Positions 8,040 through 15,712 of a stretch of 64,000 bases of DNA are shown here, piece by piece. The stretch is from Oscillospiraceae bacterium (lineage in GTDB: Bacteria > Bacillota > Clostridia > Oscillospirales > Oscillospiraceae). The first letter of the stretch is position 1. Every line of letters begins with the position of its first letter. The DNA lies in NCBI GenBank assembly GCA_020025305.1, contig JAHHSG010000002.1:135228-199227 (forward strand), given 5' to 3'. The notes under the pieces were generated by a model. That model saw only the letters and a list, made by a program, of their open reading frames with translations, made no database searches and had not been told where the DNA came from. The translations under genes and the position numbers were made by a program.

Positions 8040-9298
8040 TGTGCCTGACCCTCCTCAATACAAAATGTGATCTGCGCCGTGTAGCTCTCCACATCCTCCG
8101 GGCGCAGAGTGATGCTCTCCATCTCACCGGGGGCCAGTACCCGTTTGGGGACGCGGCGCACCAGCCGGTCGTCTGCATAGACGCAGATGGCTGCGTTTTG
8201 CAAAGGCTGTGCCACACGGAATCGAACCGTGACAGGCTCGTTCATGCTGTCAGGATGGAGATACTGGGGGACGGTGTAGCGCACGCCGTTCTTCCCGACA
8301 AGAGGAATGGCTCTGCCGCCTTCTTCCCCGTGGAGGAGGTATTTGGCGGCGCTGCGTCCGGCCAGTGCGGCCTCCTGGGAGACAAAGTCTACCAGATCAT
8401 GGACATGGAGCACGTTGCCGCAGGCAAAAACACCGGGGATGGAGGTGGCCAGATCGTCACCTACCTGTGCCCCGCCGGTGACCGGGTCCATTCGGACCCC
8501 GGCGGCGGTGCTCAGCTCGTTTTCCGGCAGGAGACCCACCGACAAAAGCAGCGTGTCGCAGGGAATGTGCTGCTCTGTGCCGGGAATGGGGCGGCGCTGA
8601 TCGTCCACTTGGGCAATGGTAACACCCTCCAGACGCTGGCTGCCCTGGATATCCACCACCGTGTGACTGAGCAGCAGGGGGATGTCGAAGTCCTCCAGAC
8701 ACTGGACGATGTTGCGCTTCAAGCCCCCGGAATAAGGAAGAACTTCTACCACGGCCTTTACATGGGCACCTTCCAATGTCATACGGCGGGCCATAATCAA
8801 ACCGATATCACCGGAGCCCAGGATGACCACCTCACGACCGGGCATAAGACCCTCCATGTTCACAAGGCGCTGTGCTGTGCCGGCGGAATAAATGCCGGCA
8901 CAACGTGTTCCGGGGATATTTAAAGCGCCGCGGGATCGCTCACGACAGCCCATAGCCAAAATAACGGCCTGTGCCTTGATTTGCTGCAAGCCCTCCTTGC
9001 GGCTGGAAACAGTGAGCACCTTCTCACGGGAGAAGTCCAGCACCATGGTGTCGAGCATCATGGGGATGTGGAGCTTTTCGGCCTCGTCAATGAAACGGGC
9101 GGCATATTCCGGGCCGGTCAGCTCTTCCTTGAAGGTGTGCAGACCGAAGCCAGCATGGATGCACTGGTTCAAAATACCGCCGGGGACGCTGTCACGCTCA
9201 ATGATGAGCATATCTTTCACACCGGCGTTGCGGGCGGCAATGGCGGCGCTCAGTCCGGCAGGGCCTCCGCCGATAATGGCTAACTGTACCTCTTTCAT
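8036..9298 (-). CDS. NAD(P)/FAD-dependent oxidoreductase of the glycerol-3-phosphate dehydrogenase operon
   Basis: A 420-residue flavoprotein of the pyridine nucleotide-disulfide oxidoreductase fold. It has an FAD-binding motif IIGGGPAGLSAAIAARNAG at residues 8-26, a second nucleotide-binding motif VVILGSGDIGLIMARRMTLEG in the middle and the late FAD motif GVFACGNVLHVHDLVDFVSQEA. This is the partner usually found between GlpA-like dehydrogenase and DUF1667 in Clostridia, where it probably takes electrons from glycerol-3-phosphate oxidation. Its ATG overlaps the glpA stop by one base. The C-terminal 100 residues (VTVRFRVAQPLQNAAICVY) form an extra beta domain outside the core fold. Confidence 0.88.
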   Translation of the reverse strand: MKEVQLAIIGGGPAGLSAAIAARNAGVKDMLIIERDSVPGGILNQCIHAGFGLHTFKEELTGPEYAARFIDEAEKLHIPMMLDTMVLDFSREKVLTVSSRKEGLQQIKAQAVILAMGCRERSRGALNIPGTRCAGIYSAGTAQRLVNMEGLMPGREVVILGSGDIGLIMARRMTLEGAHVKAVVEVLPYSGGLKRNIVQCLEDFDIPLLLSHTVVDIQGSQRLEGVTIAQVDDQRRPIPGTEQHIPCDTLLLSVGLLPENELSTAAGVRMDPVTGGAQVGDDLATSIPGVFACGNVLHVHDLVDFVSQEAALAGRSAAKYLLHGEEGGRAIPLVGKNGVRYTVPQYLHPDSMNEPVTVRFRVAQPLQNAAICVYADDRLVRRVPKRVLAPGEMESITLRPEDVESYTAQITFCIEEGQAQ

Positions 9299-10734
9299 TA
9301 CGCCTGCACCTCCTTGGTATACCCTGTCAAAAGGCGGCTGTCACCGCCGGATTTGGTTAACTCCGTCTGGGGAACACCCAGTTCACGGGAAAGAATCTCC
9401 ATGACCCGAGGGGCGCAGAAGCCACCCTGGCAGCGTCCCATGCCGGCACGGCAGCGGCGCTTCACGCCGTCCAAAGACCGTGCGCCGCGGTGGATGGCAT
9501 CTATGATCTCGCCCTCACTGATCTGCTCACAGCGGCAGATGATCTGACCGTAGGCAGGGTTGGCCTCTATCAGCGCTTTGCGCTGGGCAAAAGGCAGGGA
9601 GCGCACGCAGACGATGGCCTTCCGGGTGCCGTCAAAATTGCTTTTCTCCTCCGCCCCCAGATGCTTTGCTGCCAGTTCTGCCAGATAGGCGCCGATGGCA
9701 GGGGCCGCGGTCAGACCGGGGGATTCAATGCCCAACGCTTCAAAGAAACCTGCTGCACTCTCGCCCACCACAAAGTCGTCCGCACCGTCTGCCAAATGGG
9801 CACGAAGTCCTGCAAAACCGGTAATGATGTCCCGGGTTGGCAAATGGGGAACGGAGCGCTCCGCTGTAGCGAGAAGCTGGTCTGTGCCCTGGGCTGTGGT
9901 GGCCGTTACGTCCTTATCCTCCTGGTCAATGGCGGTGGGGCCCAGCAAGAGATTGCCGTGGACGGTGGGAGTGACCAGCACACCCTTGCCCATGGAGCTG
10001 GGCAGTTGAAAGACGGTGTGGTTTACCAGTGCCCCGTCCTTACGATCCAGCAGGCAATATTCGCCGCGGCGGGGGAGTATATGGCGCTGATCGGCGCACA
10101 GCTGGTTGTGGATCACATCTCCGTAAACACCGGCAGCACTGATGACAATGCGGCTTTCAAAGGTACCACGATCCGTGTGGACGGTGAACGTGCCGCCCGG
10201 GGTGCGTTCCACCCGCTCCACGCAGGTATCAAAGCGGAACTCGGCACCGTTGTGCTGCGCATTCTCCGCCATGGCGGCCGTCAGCTCGAAGGGGCAGACA
10301 ATAGCGCTGGTGGCGGCGTATAGGGCCGCAGGAATATTTTGGTTCAGCGCAGGCTCCCGGCGGTGCAGTTCCTCACCCTCCAGAATTTCCAGCCCAGCCA
10401 CACCGTTTTTGCGGCCCCGCTCCATCAGTGCTTCCAAACGGGGGCGATCCTCTGTGGAAAAGCTGACCACCAGCGCACCGCAGCGGCGGTAGGGCACATC
10501 CAGCGTCTGGCACAGCTCCTCCATTTTTTGACTGCCTTCCACGTTGAACCGGGCCTTGAGACTGCCGGGCTCGGCATCAAAACCGGCGTGAACGATGGCA
10601 CTGTTGGCTTTGGAAGTACCGGTGCAGACATCCTCATTGCGCTCCAGCAGCGCTAACTTTACATGGTAGCGGCTTAGCTCACGGGCGATGGAGCAGCCCA
10701 CTACGCCGCCGCCGATGATGACAGCATCATACAT
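9298..10734 (-). CDS. glpA: GlpA-like glycerol-3-phosphate dehydrogenase with C-terminal BFD-like [2Fe-2S] domain
   Basis: This FAD enzyme is expected to oxidise glycerol-3-phosphate to dihydroxyacetone phosphate. The 478 residues start with an FAD-binding fold (VIIGGGVVGCSIARELSRYH) and the DAO-domain segments NSAIVHAGFDAEPGS and GLRAHLADGADDFVVGE. The last 90 residues are a BFD-like ferredoxin domain with ICRCEQISEGEI and CRAGMGRCQGGFC, giving the four cysteine ligands. The ATG at 10734 has GGAG 8 nt upstream and is preferred to the ATG at 10740. It is the first gene of the operon and has a long leader with a promoter at 10851-10879. Confidence 0.9.
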   Translation of the reverse strand: MYDAVIIGGGVVGCSIARELSRYHVKLALLERNEDVCTGTSKANSAIVHAGFDAEPGSLKARFNVEGSQKMEELCQTLDVPYRRCGALVVSFSTEDRPRLEALMERGRKNGVAGLEILEGEELHRREPALNQNIPAALYAATSAIVCPFELTAAMAENAQHNGAEFRFDTCVERVERTPGGTFTVHTDRGTFESRIVISAAGVYGDVIHNQLCADQRHILPRRGEYCLLDRKDGALVNHTVFQLPSSMGKGVLVTPTVHGNLLLGPTAIDQEDKDVTATTAQGTDQLLATAERSVPHLPTRDIITGFAGLRAHLADGADDFVVGESAAGFFEALGIESPGLTAAPAIGAYLAELAAKHLGAEEKSNFDGTRKAIVCVRSLPFAQRKALIEANPAYGQIICRCEQISEGEIIDAIHRGARSLDGVKRRCRAGMGRCQGGFCAPRVMEILSRELGVPQTELTKSGGDSRLLTGYTKEVQA

Positions 10735-10760
10735 TGTCATTTCTCCTTCCTAATGAACGC

Positions 10761-10813
10761 AAAAAAGCCATGCCAGAAAAGACCCGGATTCTATCCGTGC
10801 CGATTTCTGCATG
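10761..10813 (-). terminator. leader terminator upstream of glpA (putative GlpP-controlled attenuator)
   Basis: On the minus strand, ATGC-AGAAA pairs with TTTCTGGCAT (one bulge), an inner CGGAT-aga-ATCCG stem stacks inside, and a run of six T follows at 10766-10761. It lies between the promoter and the glpA start, where read-through would be needed for expression. GlpP, encoded in the same operon, is the obvious antiterminator. Confidence 0.6.
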
Positions 10814-10850
10814 ACTCAAACTCTCACTGCATCACTATTTTGTTGATCAT

Positions 10851-10879
10851 AGTCTATCATTGCCGCCGGAGATTGTCAA
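10851..10879 (-). promoter_or_regulatory. promoter of the glp operon
   Basis: On the minus strand TTGACA (10879-10874) and TAGACT (10856-10851) are 17 bp apart. Transcription would start near 10844, leaving a leader of about 110 nt that contains the hairpin at 10761-10813. Confidence 0.65.
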
Positions 10880-10909
10880 GGGGCTTCCCTGAGACGGAAA
10901 GGGGATATC

Positions 10910-10938
10910 TTGACAAAATCTTAGCGAAAAAGTATGTT
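10910..10938 (+). promoter_or_regulatory. promoter of the histidine kinase gene
   Basis: TTGACA (10910-10915) and TATGTT (10933-10938) are 17 bp apart, 41 bp before the TTG start of the kinase. Confidence 0.55.
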
Positions 10939-10978
10939 ATAAGTATAGTATAAAGGTAGGGAGAGAGGGGACGGTGTT

Positions 10979-12130
10979 TTGAAAAGACCAATATTCCATT
11001 GGCCGGCGGCCTGCATGAAGCGCCGGGGCTTATTGAAGCGGGGCATCACCTTTTCCGTTCGGGATTTTATCGTATTTGTTGTGCTTTTTCTCGTTTCGGT
11101 GGTGCTGTGCCTGCTGCTGCGGCATCTGGACCCCAACGATGACACCAGATATGTGGCGATGATCTTTCTGCTGAACGTATTCCTGACTGCCATGCTGACG
11201 GAGGGGTATCTCTTCAGCCTGTTTGCGGCGGTACTGAGCGTGCTGTTGGTTGACTATGTTTTTACGGAGCCTTTTTGGCGGCTCAGTTTTGTGATTACGG
11301 GCGTTCCTGTTACGTTTCTTGTTATGCTCATTATCTCCACCGTCACCGGCATGGTGGCCAGTCGCGCCAAGCGCATGGAGGCGGCGGCACGAGAGGCAGA
11401 GCGGCAAAAGACATATGCCAATTTGCTGCGTGCCGTGTCCCACGACATCCGTACACCGCTGACCGGTATTATAGGTGCTACCAATGTGCTCTTGGAGCAG
11501 GGGGAGAGGCTGGAACCGCAGCAGCGGCGCAGTCTTCTAGAAAATGTGAAGGAGGAGTCACAATGGCTCATCCGTGTGGTGGAAAACATGCTCTCTATTA
11601 CGCGCTTAGGTGCGGAAAATACAGCGCTTCGAAAAACAGAGGAGCCTGCAGAGGAGATTATTGAGAGTGCGGTGGCTAAATTTTCAGCACGCCACCCGGA
11701 AATTGCCGCCGAGGTGGAGGTGCCGCAAGATCTTTTGCTGGTACCTATGGACGCCCTCTTGATGCAGCAGGTGCTTACCAACCTTTTGGAGAACGTGGCA
11801 GATCACGGGGGCAACGCCACCCAGGTGACCGTCTGCCTGCGGCGCAGTGAGGATGCATGGGCGCAGATCAGTGTGGCTGATAATGGATGCGGTATTCCCA
11901 AGGAGAAGCTCCACACCCTCTTTAAGGGATTTTGCCCTGCGGCACAGCAGGGGGATGTGCAGCGCAATATGGGCATAGGCTTGTCCGTGTGCCGCACGGT
12001 GGTGGAGGCGCATGGAGGGCGTATTTGGGCGGCGAATCAGAGCGGCGGCGGTGCCATCTTTACATTGGAATTACCCTTGAAGGAGGATGAAAATGAAAAT
12101 CAGAGACAAAGTTTTGATTGTGGAAGATGA
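10979..12130 (+). CDS. KdpD-like membrane sensor histidine kinase (DUF4118 type)
   Basis: The 383-residue kinase starts at TTG 10979 with a GAGAGGGG site upstream. Four membrane helices lie within about residues 28-125, in the compact arrangement of the KdpD DUF4118 sensor. They are followed by a short linker and the phospho-acceptor box RAVSHDIRTPLTG with H155, then the N box (NLLENVADHGG), G1 (VADNGCGIP) and G2 (GIGLSVC) of the ATPase domain. The large cytoplasmic KdpD/Usp N-terminal domains are absent. It overlaps the response regulator gene by about 38 bp. No kdpFABC is nearby, and the next gene is a Na+/H+ antiporter, so ion or osmotic sensing is a reasonable inference. Confidence 0.88.
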   Translation: MKRPIFHWPAACMKRRGLLKRGITFSVRDFIVFVVLFLVSVVLCLLLRHLDPNDDTRYVAMIFLLNVFLTAMLTEGYLFSLFAAVLSVLLVDYVFTEPFWRLSFVITGVPVTFLVMLIISTVTGMVASRAKRMEAAAREAERQKTYANLLRAVSHDIRTPLTGIIGATNVLLEQGERLEPQQRRSLLENVKEESQWLIRVVENMLSITRLGAENTALRKTEEPAEEIIESAVAKFSARHPEIAAEVEVPQDLLLVPMDALLMQQVLTNLLENVADHGGNATQVTVCLRRSEDAWAQISVADNGCGIPKEKLHTLFKGFCPAAQQGDVQRNMGIGLSVCRTVVEAHGGRIWAANQSGGGAIFTLELPLKEDENENQRQSFDCGR

Positions 12131-12800
12131 ACAGAATATCAGTCATTTTATTTCCATGACGCTGCAGGCCAACGATTATGATACCCTTATCGTGCGCAGC
12201 GGTACGGAGGCACTAACCATGATTTCCTCCCATTGTCCGGATCTGATTTTGCTTGATCTGGGCCTTCCCGACATGGAGGGGATGGAGGTACTCAAAGAAG
12301 TGCGGCGCTGGTCGAATCTTCCGGTGGTGGTTGTTTCGGCCCGCTCTGCCGAGGAGGACAAGGTGGAAGCGCTGGACAGCGGGGCTGACGACTATCTGGT
12401 CAAGCCCTTTGGCACATCGGAGCTGCTGGCTCGCATCCGTGCCGCTATTCGGCATACCCGCACCACGCTGGCCAACAGTGAGATTGCCCAGTCCGGGAAA
12501 TTTACCACCGGAGAGCTGGTGGTGGATTATGATAAGCATCAGGTGCTGGTTCGGGGCGAGAATGCCAAGCTGACAGTCAATGAGTATAAGATTGTGGCTC
12601 TGCTGGGGAAGTATGCCGGGAAAGTGCTGACCTACGATTTCATCATCCGGGAGCTGTGGGGGCCGAAGGCCCGCTCGGATAATCAGATTCTGCGGGTGAA
12701 TATGGCCAATATCCGCCGCAAGATTGAAGAGAACCCGGGACGTCCCCAATACATATTTACAGAAGTGGGCGTGGGCTACCGAATGCGGGATGCCGATTAA
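12093..12800 (+). CDS. OmpR/KdpE-family response regulator
   Basis: A two-domain regulator of 235 residues. The receiver has VLIVEDEQN at the N-terminus, phospho-acceptor Asp in LILLDLGLPDMEG at about residue 54 and the VKPFGTSELLARI switch region. The C-terminal winged helix has LTVNEYKIVALLGKYAGKVLTYDFIIRELWG and ends in VGVGYRM. The ATG at 12093 is used because AGGAGG sits 6 nt upstream; the ATG at 12087 abuts that site. It is translated from the same message as the kinase and lies 267 bp before nhaC, whose upstream region has a pair of direct repeats that could be its binding site. Confidence 0.9.
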   Translation: MKIRDKVLIVEDEQNISHFISMTLQANDYDTLIVRSGTEALTMISSHCPDLILLDLGLPDMEGMEVLKEVRRWSNLPVVVVSARSAEEDKVEALDSGADDYLVKPFGTSELLARIRAAIRHTRTTLANSEIAQSGKFTTGELVVDYDKHQVLVRGENAKLTVNEYKIVALLGKYAGKVLTYDFIIRELWGPKARSDNQILRVNMANIRRKIEENPGRPQYIFTEVGVGYRMRDAD

Positions 12801-12936
12801 TGGGAAATTTTCCATGAAAGAACGATAAACCGGAAGGGAACTCCGGAAGGAGCAGGAGAGGTATCTTGGGCTGAGACGGGGTTTAAAAGGCGTTAAGAAC
12901 AGGAAATTACGGGATGACAGCTGGTTACTAAAGGCA

Positions 12937-12981
12937 AATTTGTTCAAAAGGGAGAAATTGCTATTCACAATTTGTTCAAAA
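12937..12981 (+). repeat. two identical 13-bp direct repeats upstream of nhaC
   Basis: AATTTGTTCAAAA occurs at 12937-12949 and again at 12969-12981, a 32 bp period, which is about three helical turns. Each copy contains the small palindrome TTTG-TT-CAAA. They lie just upstream of the nhaC -35 box, as expected of an activator site for an OmpR-type regulator. Confidence 0.6.
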
Positions 12982-13007
12982 ATTAAGCGGAATTCGCAGG
13001 TAAAAAC

Positions 13008-13036
13008 TTGACATTCCGCCCAAATAAAAGTATGAT
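13008..13036 (+). promoter_or_regulatory. promoter of nhaC
   Basis: A consensus TTGACA (13008-13013) and TATGAT (13031-13036) with a 17 bp spacer. The Shine-Dalgarno AGGAGG follows directly before the ATG at 13068. Confidence 0.7.
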
Positions 13037-13067
13037 AAACATACCAAATTTGAGGAGGTAAACAATT

Positions 13068-14789
13068 ATGAGCAAAAAGAGTACGCGAATTGCATACCTT
13101 GTCGCTCTGGGAGTCCTCGTGGTTCTGCTGGTGTTTCTGGGTGTTACCTATGCCGGCAAGCCCGCTCCCGTCCTGGAAGTAGATGGAGAAATGGTGCAAA
13201 CCGGTACTCCGTTCGCCGGAACATTCTGGTCTCTGCTTCCGCCTATCGTAGCTATCGTTCTGGCTCTGATCAGTAAGGAAGTTTATTCTTCCCTGTTCAT
13301 GGGCTGCCTGGTTGGCGCTATGCTGTGCACCCAGTTCGCTCCTTGGGAGACGCTGGTTCAGCTGGTTGGCGGTGACCACGGTATCGTCACCACAGTTGCT
13401 GATGCCGGGAATGTGGGCATTATCTTCTTCCTGGTCTGCTTGGGCATCATGGTGGATCTGATGAACAAGGGCGGCGGTTCCGAGGCATTCGGCCGCTGGG
13501 CAACCAAGTCCGTTAAGTCCCGCGCCGGCGCACAGCTGATGACCATGCTGCTGGGCATCCTGATCTTCATTGATGACTATTTCAACTGCCTGACTGTCGG
13601 TGCCGTGATGCGTCCCGTGACCGAGTCCCATCACATCTCCCGCGCCAAGCTGGCCTATATCATCGACTCTACTGCAGCACCTGTGTGCATGATTGCCCCC
13701 GTGTCCTCTTGGGCAGCAGCCGTTTCCGGCTATGTGCAGTCTGACAGCGTCAATGGTCTGCAGATGTTCATGAGCCAGATTCCTTATAACTATTACTGCC
13801 TGCTGACCCTGCTGATGATTGTTGTCACCTCTGTGATCAATCTGGACTACGGTCCCATGCTGACCCATGAGTATAATGCGCAGGTTAAGGGCGACCTGTT
13901 CACTACCGAGGAGCGCCCCTTCGCTGGTGCTGACGATTATGAGAAGCCCGCCAATGGCAAGTCCTCCGTTGTTGACCTGCTGCTGCCTGTGATCGTTCTG
14001 ATCGCATCCTGCGTCATCGGCCTGATCTGGACCGGCGGCTTCTTCGATGGTGTTGACTTCATGACCGCATTCTCCGATTCCAGTGCCTCCACTGGTCTGT
14101 CACTGGGCGGTCTGATTGGTCTGATCTTTACCTTCATCTATTTCTGGCTGCGCCGCACCATTGACTTTGAGAAGAGCTTTGAGTCTGTTCCTAACGGCTT
14201 CATTCAGATGATTTCCCCCATCCTGATCCTGACCTTTGCTTGGACCCTGTGCGCATTCACCCGTTACGGTATGTATTCCGCTAACTTCGTGATTGATGCC
14301 ATGGCCGGCGCAGGTAGCTTGATGAAGTTCCTGCCCGCAGTGATCTTCATTATCGGCTGCTTCATCGGTTTTGCAACCGGTACTTCTTGGGGTACCATCG
14401 GTATCATGGCTCCTATTGTTGTTAACGTGTTTAACTACGATGATCCCTCCATGCGTACCCTGTGCGTGATCGGTCTGGCTGCAGCTTGCGCCGGCGGTGT
14501 TTGCGGCGACCACTGCTCCCCCATTTCCGATACCACCATCATGGCTTCCGCTGGTGCGCACTGCTATCACCTGAACCACGTGTTCACGCAGCTGCCCTAC
14601 GCCATTACCGTGGCTTGCGTGTCCTTCGTGTCCTTCATCATTGCTGGTTTGATCCAGAATGTGGTGATCTGCCTGATTATCGCCGTTGTTTTGATGATTG
14701 CTACTCTGCTGGTTATCAAGGCTATTGTTTCTAAGACGAAAGCTGGTGTGTTCGCTGAGATGGCCGAGGCCAACAAGGCTCTGAAGTAA
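13068..14789 (+). CDS. nhaC: NhaC-family Na+/H+ antiporter
   Basis: This 573-residue polytopic membrane protein has about 12 hydrophobic helices. NhaC-type features are IVAIVLALISKEVYSSLFMG, the ILIFIDDYFNCLTVGAVMRP segment with paired aspartates in a membrane helix, and GFATGTSWGTIGIMAP followed by GVCGDHCSPISDTTI late in the protein. The first helix and the following loop (YAGKPAPVLEVDGEM) form an N-terminal extension. Codons are strongly biased to a few C- and T-ending forms, unlike the neighbouring regulators, which suggests high expression. It has its own promoter and a strong terminator, and probably answers to the two-component system just upstream. The exchanged substrate could also be an amino acid or a diamine, since some NhaC-like proteins are misnamed. 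Confidence 0.88.
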   Translation: MSKKSTRIAYLVALGVLVVLLVFLGVTYAGKPAPVLEVDGEMVQTGTPFAGTFWSLLPPIVAIVLALISKEVYSSLFMGCLVGAMLCTQFAPWETLVQLVGGDHGIVTTVADAGNVGIIFFLVCLGIMVDLMNKGGGSEAFGRWATKSVKSRAGAQLMTMLLGILIFIDDYFNCLTVGAVMRPVTESHHISRAKLAYIIDSTAAPVCMIAPVSSWAAAVSGYVQSDSVNGLQMFMSQIPYNYYCLLTLLMIVVTSVINLDYGPMLTHEYNAQVKGDLFTTEERPFAGADDYEKPANGKSSVVDLLLPVIVLIASCVIGLIWTGGFFDGVDFMTAFSDSSASTGLSLGGLIGLIFTFIYFWLRRTIDFEKSFESVPNGFIQMISPILILTFAWTLCAFTRYGMYSANFVIDAMAGAGSLMKFLPAVIFIIGCFIGFATGTSWGTIGIMAPIVVNVFNYDDPSMRTLCVIGLAAACAGGVCGDHCSPISDTTIMASAGAHCYHLNHVFTQLPYAITVACVSFVSFIIAGLIQNVVICLIIAVVLMIATLLVIKAIVSKTKAGVFAEMAEANKALK

Positions 14790-14826
14790 GAGAAAGCTTT
14801 GAGATCTTACATAGTCTGACTAAAAG

Positions 14827-14866
14827 CAAAAAAATGTGCGCCGCAATTGCGGCGCACATTTTTTGC
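14827..14866 (+). terminator. terminator of nhaC
   Basis: AATGTGCGCCGCAA pairs with TTGCGGCGCACATT, followed by a T run. The preceding A run makes it usable on both strands. Confidence 0.85.
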
Positions 14867-14869
14867 TCT

Positions 14870-15228
14870 GAAGTTGCTGGATAGGAGTATTTTCTGCTTT
14901 TACCTGGGAAGGTCTACAAATCAAGATCCGGCCATAGCTGGTGCAGGGAGTTTCAAGGCACAGGCGGATCGTTGGGTGGTTTCCCGGACAGTGCAGCCTG
15001 ATATGACAGTGCGGTTTGGGCAGGAGAGCACCGCCCCGGTAGTGGCAGCTCCTTGCGCCATATGCGGTGGTTGCCCGTTGCGCCATTTTCCGCCTGTAAC
15101 AGCAAAACCTTGATAGTCTGGCAGCATCTCCGTTCCTGCCGCCTGTCATCAGATTCTCACAGTGTTTGCTGGGATTGCAGCGAGGGAAAAAGCTCACTGC
15201 ATTGGCAGGGGCAGTGGGGGGTGAATAC
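14870..15228. other. intergenic stretch without a recognisable gene
   Basis: About 360 bp of GC-rich sequence between the nhaC terminator and the terminator at 15230-15268. Open frames exist on both strands (for example 14820-15197 minus), but none has a ribosome binding site or a familiar sequence, and one runs through the terminator. I see no tmRNA, RNase P or SRP RNA signature. It could be gene remnants or an unrecognised RNA. Confidence 0.4.
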
Positions 15229-15229
15229 G

Positions 15230-15268
15230 GAAAAAGCCGGGCAGCAAAAACGTTTGCTGCCCGGCTTT
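15230..15268 (-). terminator. terminator of the racemase-like operon
   Basis: AAAGCCGGGCAGCAAA and TTTGCTGCCCGGCTTT form a 16 bp perfect stem, with a T run on the minus strand. It closes the 16831-15279 gene pair. Confidence 0.85.
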
Positions 15269-15278
15269 GGTCTGGCTC

Positions 15279-15692
15279 TTAGAAATGTGCCTCCACATAC
15301 TTGTTGTACTTCTTGTGGTCCATGGTGTGCTTATAGGTATTGCGAAAACGCTGTACGGTAATGCTGTTAAACTCCAGGACTCTGCGGTACTTCAAAACAC
15401 CGCCGCCAAAGGAGAGAATGCCGCACACATAACCCACAGGAGCGGTTTTATAGCAGAGTCCTATGAGGCATGCCAGAACCACCACGGAGAATACCACACC
15501 GGCAATCTGTTTTTTGGGATGGAGTTTCTTCACGTCCTCCTCGGTTACCACGCCCTCTGCGATCATTGCCTTGGCAAATCGCTTTTGCACTCCGAAGAGG
15601 GAGATGGCGCTCAATATACAAGGGGCTGCCACAAAGAAAGCAAATAGGGTGACGCCTACATAGTAAAACAGCAGTACGGTTGTTTGATCCAT
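15279..15692 (-). CDS. small membrane protein of unknown function
   Basis: This 137-residue protein has three hydrophobic segments: about residues 6-32, 62-80 and 84-99. An intervening cytoplasmic stretch, EGVVTEEDVKKLHPKKQ, separates the first two. The C-terminal 35 residues are basic and aromatic (RFRNTYKHTMDHKKYNKY). AAAGGA precedes the ATG. It follows the racemase-like gene with a 20 bp gap and shares its terminator, so the two are probably co-expressed. I do not recognise the family. Confidence 0.6.
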   Translation of the reverse strand: MDQTTVLLFYYVGVTLFAFFVAAPCILSAISLFGVQKRFAKAMIAEGVVTEEDVKKLHPKKQIAGVVFSVVVLACLIGLCYKTAPVGYVCGILSFGGGVLKYRRVLEFNSITVQRFRNTYKHTMDHKKYNKYVEAHF

Positions 15693-15712
15693 AAGTATAA
15701 ATCCTTTCTCAG

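Noticed and set aside
10979..12800. Assignment of the two-component system to control of a Kdp potassium pump
   Set aside because: No kdpFABC is in the window, and the kinase lacks the cytoplasmic KdpD domains. The neighbour is an NhaC antiporter.
12213..13868. 551-codon minus-strand frame
   Set aside because: It lies antisense to the response regulator and nhaC, both with clear family motifs; the product has no recognisable domain.
14820..15197. 125-codon minus-strand frame
   Set aside because: It ends inside the nhaC terminator hairpin, lacks a ribosome binding site and has a Cys/Arg-rich chance composition.
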